Shown here: piece by piece, positions 5,944-7,684 of the stretch
Layout of the letters: every line of letters starts with the position of its first letter
How positions within the stretch are numbered: the first letter of the stretch is position 1
DNA from: JADJNW01 sp046314415
Lineage (GTDB): Bacteria; Bacteroidota; Bacteroidia; Chitinophagales; Saprospiraceae
DNA length: 7,684 bases
NCBI GenBank assembly: GCA_046314415.1
Contig: JBKBWT010000303.1
Span: forward strand, 1 to 7,684
Direction of reading: 5' to 3'
Translations under genes and position numbers: made by a program
Notes under the pieces: model-generated
What the model saw: only the letters and a program-made list of their open reading frames with translations
The model's database searches: none
What the model was told of the DNA's origin: nothing

Positions 5944-7491
5944 ATGCAGGCTTTAAAGGAATTAGTTTACGTAGTAAACAAAAGCAAACTACGTGGTATA
6001 GATTTGTTGGGATTTCCTTTTGCAGATGATGCTAAACTTAATGAATTGTATGAGAGTATTAGCTCTGGCGAGGTAGATTCGGATGATCTAGCAGCGGATA
6101 GATTATTTGGCACCGATGCCGGAGAGATTAACTATCGTAAATTAAAAGCAGATTTGACGCACCGTCTGGTAAATGCGCTTTTTCTGATAGATGTGAAGCA
6201 GCCTTCTTACAACCAAAGGCAGCGGGCTTATCAGGAATCTTACAAAAACTGGGCAGCAGTAAGGCTGTTGTTTGGTAAAAATGCCCGGACTGCCGGAGTT
6301 TATCTGGCAGAAAAGGTCTTGAAATATGGGGAATCATTTGAATTTACCAATTTATGCCTGGAAGTATGCCGCACGCTTCGGCTGCATTATGGCGCGATGG
6401 TAGGCGATGAAAAGCAATATCAAGTATATAACGAAAAATTTCATTTTTATCGCGAACTTGATTATGCGGAAAGCACGGCGGAAGCCTATTATTGCGAATT
6501 GGTAATACGGCATGTAAAGAGTCGGGCGCTGAAAAAAAATATCCCGACGTTGGCGCAGCAATATTATAATGACCTAAAACCGGGACTTGAGAAATGGGAA
6601 TCACACGACTTGCATTTATACGCGAACTTAATCAAGCTAATTATTTACACGTCTGTAAATAATTATCAAAAAGCAATTCAGGTTTGCGAAGAAGCAATTC
6701 TCTTTTTTGAGAAAAAAACCTTTGATGCGCGTGTACCTTTACAAGCTTTTTATTACCAGCAGGCGATTTGTTACATTCAACTGCGACAACTAAATAAGCA
6801 ATTATTTAGTAATGCAAAGGCGCTTAAATTCCTGGATGAAGGAACGTACAATTGGTATAAATTTCAGGAAACCTATGTCATCCTGGGTTTGCACACCCAG
6901 CATTATCAATGGGCGTACGAAATTTTTAGTAAAGCGTATCAGCATAAAAGATTTCAATTTTTGCCGCCGGACCAGCAGGAGTATTGGAAAATTCTGGAGC
7001 AATATTTACACTATTTATTTTTGAATAATAAAATTAAGATCAACCATCAGGAAGCTAGTTTTAGCAGGTTGCGTTTGGGGCGATTTTTAAATCAGACACC
7101 GATTTTTTCAAAAGATAAAAAGGGTTTAAATATTCCGATTCTTATTATACAAATCCTTTTTTTGGTGCAACAAAATCGGCGATCTCAAACAACCGACCGG
7201 ATTGATGCGATCGAAAAATATTCGGAACGCTATTTACATAATGAATATACGATTCGGTCATACTTTTTTATAAAAATGTTGCTTGCACTGCCCAAAAATC
7301 AATTTCATCCGGTGGCGGTACAGCGCAAAGCGCAGCCCTACTTTGACCAATTGAGAAAGCGCTCGTTGGAAGTAAGTAGCCAGTATTTTCAAGTTGAAAT
7401 TATTCCCTTTGAAGATTTGTGGGAGATGGTCATACAATATTTGGAAAAGCAGTTGCAGAAGGCAAACAAGAAGAAAAAGGATACTAATTAA
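5944..7491 (+). CDS. Uncharacterised 515-residue helical-repeat (TPR-like) protein
   Basis: I cannot name its function. The ATG at 5944 is the earliest possible start, because an in-frame TAA lies five codons upstream. There is no signal peptide or clear transmembrane segment, so it is probably cytoplasmic. The whole protein reads as amphipathic helices rich in Tyr, Gln, Leu and Lys. Residues about 226-258, 266-300 and 303-337 look like degenerate TPR-type helix pairs (for example NYQKAIQVCEEAILFFEKK). The N-terminus has LLGFPFADDAKLNELYESI (21-39), then an acidic stretch SGEVDSDDLAADRLFG (41-56) and a block around SYKNWAAVRLLFGKNART (99-116). A strongly hydrophobic patch lies at 397-408, and the C-terminus ends in a lysine-rich tail (509-512). 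TPR-like proteins usually act as protein-binding scaffolds, so a binding role is plausible but inferred. It stands alone behind a palindrome-covered promoter. Homologues I seem to remember are from Saprospiraceae-like bacteria, without a known function. Confidence 0.85.
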   Translation: MQALKELVYVVNKSKLRGIDLLGFPFADDAKLNELYESISSGEVDSDDLAADRLFGTDAGEINYRKLKADLTHRLVNALFLIDVKQPSYNQRQRAYQESYKNWAAVRLLFGKNARTAGVYLAEKVLKYGESFEFTNLCLEVCRTLRLHYGAMVGDEKQYQVYNEKFHFYRELDYAESTAEAYYCELVIRHVKSRALKKNIPTLAQQYYNDLKPGLEKWESHDLHLYANLIKLIIYTSVNNYQKAIQVCEEAILFFEKKTFDARVPLQAFYYQQAICYIQLRQLNKQLFSNAKALKFLDEGTYNWYKFQETYVILGLHTQHYQWAYEIFSKAYQHKRFQFLPPDQQEYWKILEQYLHYLFLNNKIKINHQEASFSRLRLGRFLNQTPIFSKDKKGLNIPILIIQILFLVQQNRRSQTTDRIDAIEKYSERYLHNEYTIRSYFFIKMLLALPKNQFHPVAVQRKAQPYFDQLRKRSLEVSSQYFQVEIIPFEDLWEMVIQYLEKQLQKANKKKKDTN

Positions 7492-7548
7492 TAGATAAAG
7501 ATATGGATAAATTAAGATGGATTTTATAAAATCATTATACACCAATAG

Positions 7549-7565
7549 GAAATAATTATTATTTC
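7549..7565. repeat. 17-nt near-perfect palindrome after the helical-repeat gene
   Basis: GAAATAAT (7549-7556) and ATTATTTC (7558-7565) are exact inverted arms around a single T, about 57 nt after the stop codon at 7491. It is AT-rich and has no U tract after it, so it is a poor intrinsic terminator. It could be an operator for a gene beyond the window or a 3'-end hairpin. Confidence 0.3.
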
Positions 7566-7633
7566 ATAGTCATTAGACTTGCGTCAAATTGATTATCAGC
7601 ATATTAAAAAATTCCAAAGACCGGCACAAATAC

Positions 7634-7659
7634 CCAATATCATATCCATATCATATTGG
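7634..7659. repeat. Tandem ATATCATAT repeats nested in a CCAATAT/ATATTGG inverted repeat
   Basis: ATATCATAT occurs at 7637-7645 and 7648-7656, separated by CC and so phased at 11 bp, about one helical turn. The pair is enclosed by CCAATAT (7634-7640) and ATATTGG (7653-7659), which are perfect inverted arms. No open frame is seen between 7492 and the window end. The element may belong to the control region of the next gene, which is out of view. Confidence 0.35.
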
Positions 7660-7684
7660 TGCTTCATTCTGATTTGGTTGTAAA

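Noticed and set aside
7258..7545. Minus-strand 95-codon frame overlapping the end of the helical-repeat gene
   Set aside because: It is mostly antisense to the coding C-terminus. Its hydrophobic character comes from complementing Lys/Glu codons.
7589..7598. TTGATTATCA shared with 2531-2540, considered as a common operator
   Set aside because: A 10-mer match between two AT-rich places in 7.7 kb is expected by chance, and no other feature is shared.
1..7684. Mobile element, CRISPR array, defence island or integration site
   Set aside because: No transposase, integrase, nuclease, regularly spaced repeat array, tRNA or flanking direct repeats were found. The gene content is metabolic and regulatory.

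Overview
The window looks like chromosomal DNA of a member of the Bacteroidota. The evidence is a TonB-dependent receptor with an N-terminal carboxypeptidase-regulatory-like domain, a Crp/Fnr regulator and a LytTR response regulator of the types common in that phylum, AT-rich intergenic DNA, few Shine-Dalgarno sequences, and several exact matches to the Bacteroidota -7 promoter element TAnnTTTG. The long helical-repeat protein on the right reminds me of proteins from Saprospiraceae-type genomes, but that is a recollection and cannot be checked here.

Layout. Three genes lie on the minus strand. From right to left they are a membrane di-iron hydroxylase/desaturase (3572-4606), a Crp/Fnr-family regulator (2696-3355) and a large outer-membrane TonB-dependent receptor (start 2332, running off the left edge). 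Two genes lie on the plus strand: an orphan LytTR response regulator (4894-5640) and a 515-residue helical-repeat protein of unknown function (5944-7491). The hydroxylase and the LytTR gene are divergent across a 287-nt AT-rich spacer. A 10-base N gap (2306-2315) falls in the receptor's signal peptide. No RNA gene, CRISPR array, transposase or integrase was seen.

How the parts may work together. The spacers are long (216-363 nt), so each gene is probably its own transcription unit, and no operon can be argued from overlap. The most interesting stretch is 5641-5943, upstream of the unknown helical protein. It has two TAnnTTTG elements that both continue as GCAAC, a perfect 9-4-9 palindrome covering the proximal one, and two GCTTATTC repeats 22 bp apart. 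The palindrome has the geometry of a Crp/Fnr operator and the direct repeats have the spacing of a LytTR operator. A regulator of each class is encoded in the window. That both act on this gene is a hypothesis only.

The substrates of the receptor and the hydroxylase, and the effector of the Crp/Fnr protein, cannot be read from the sequence.
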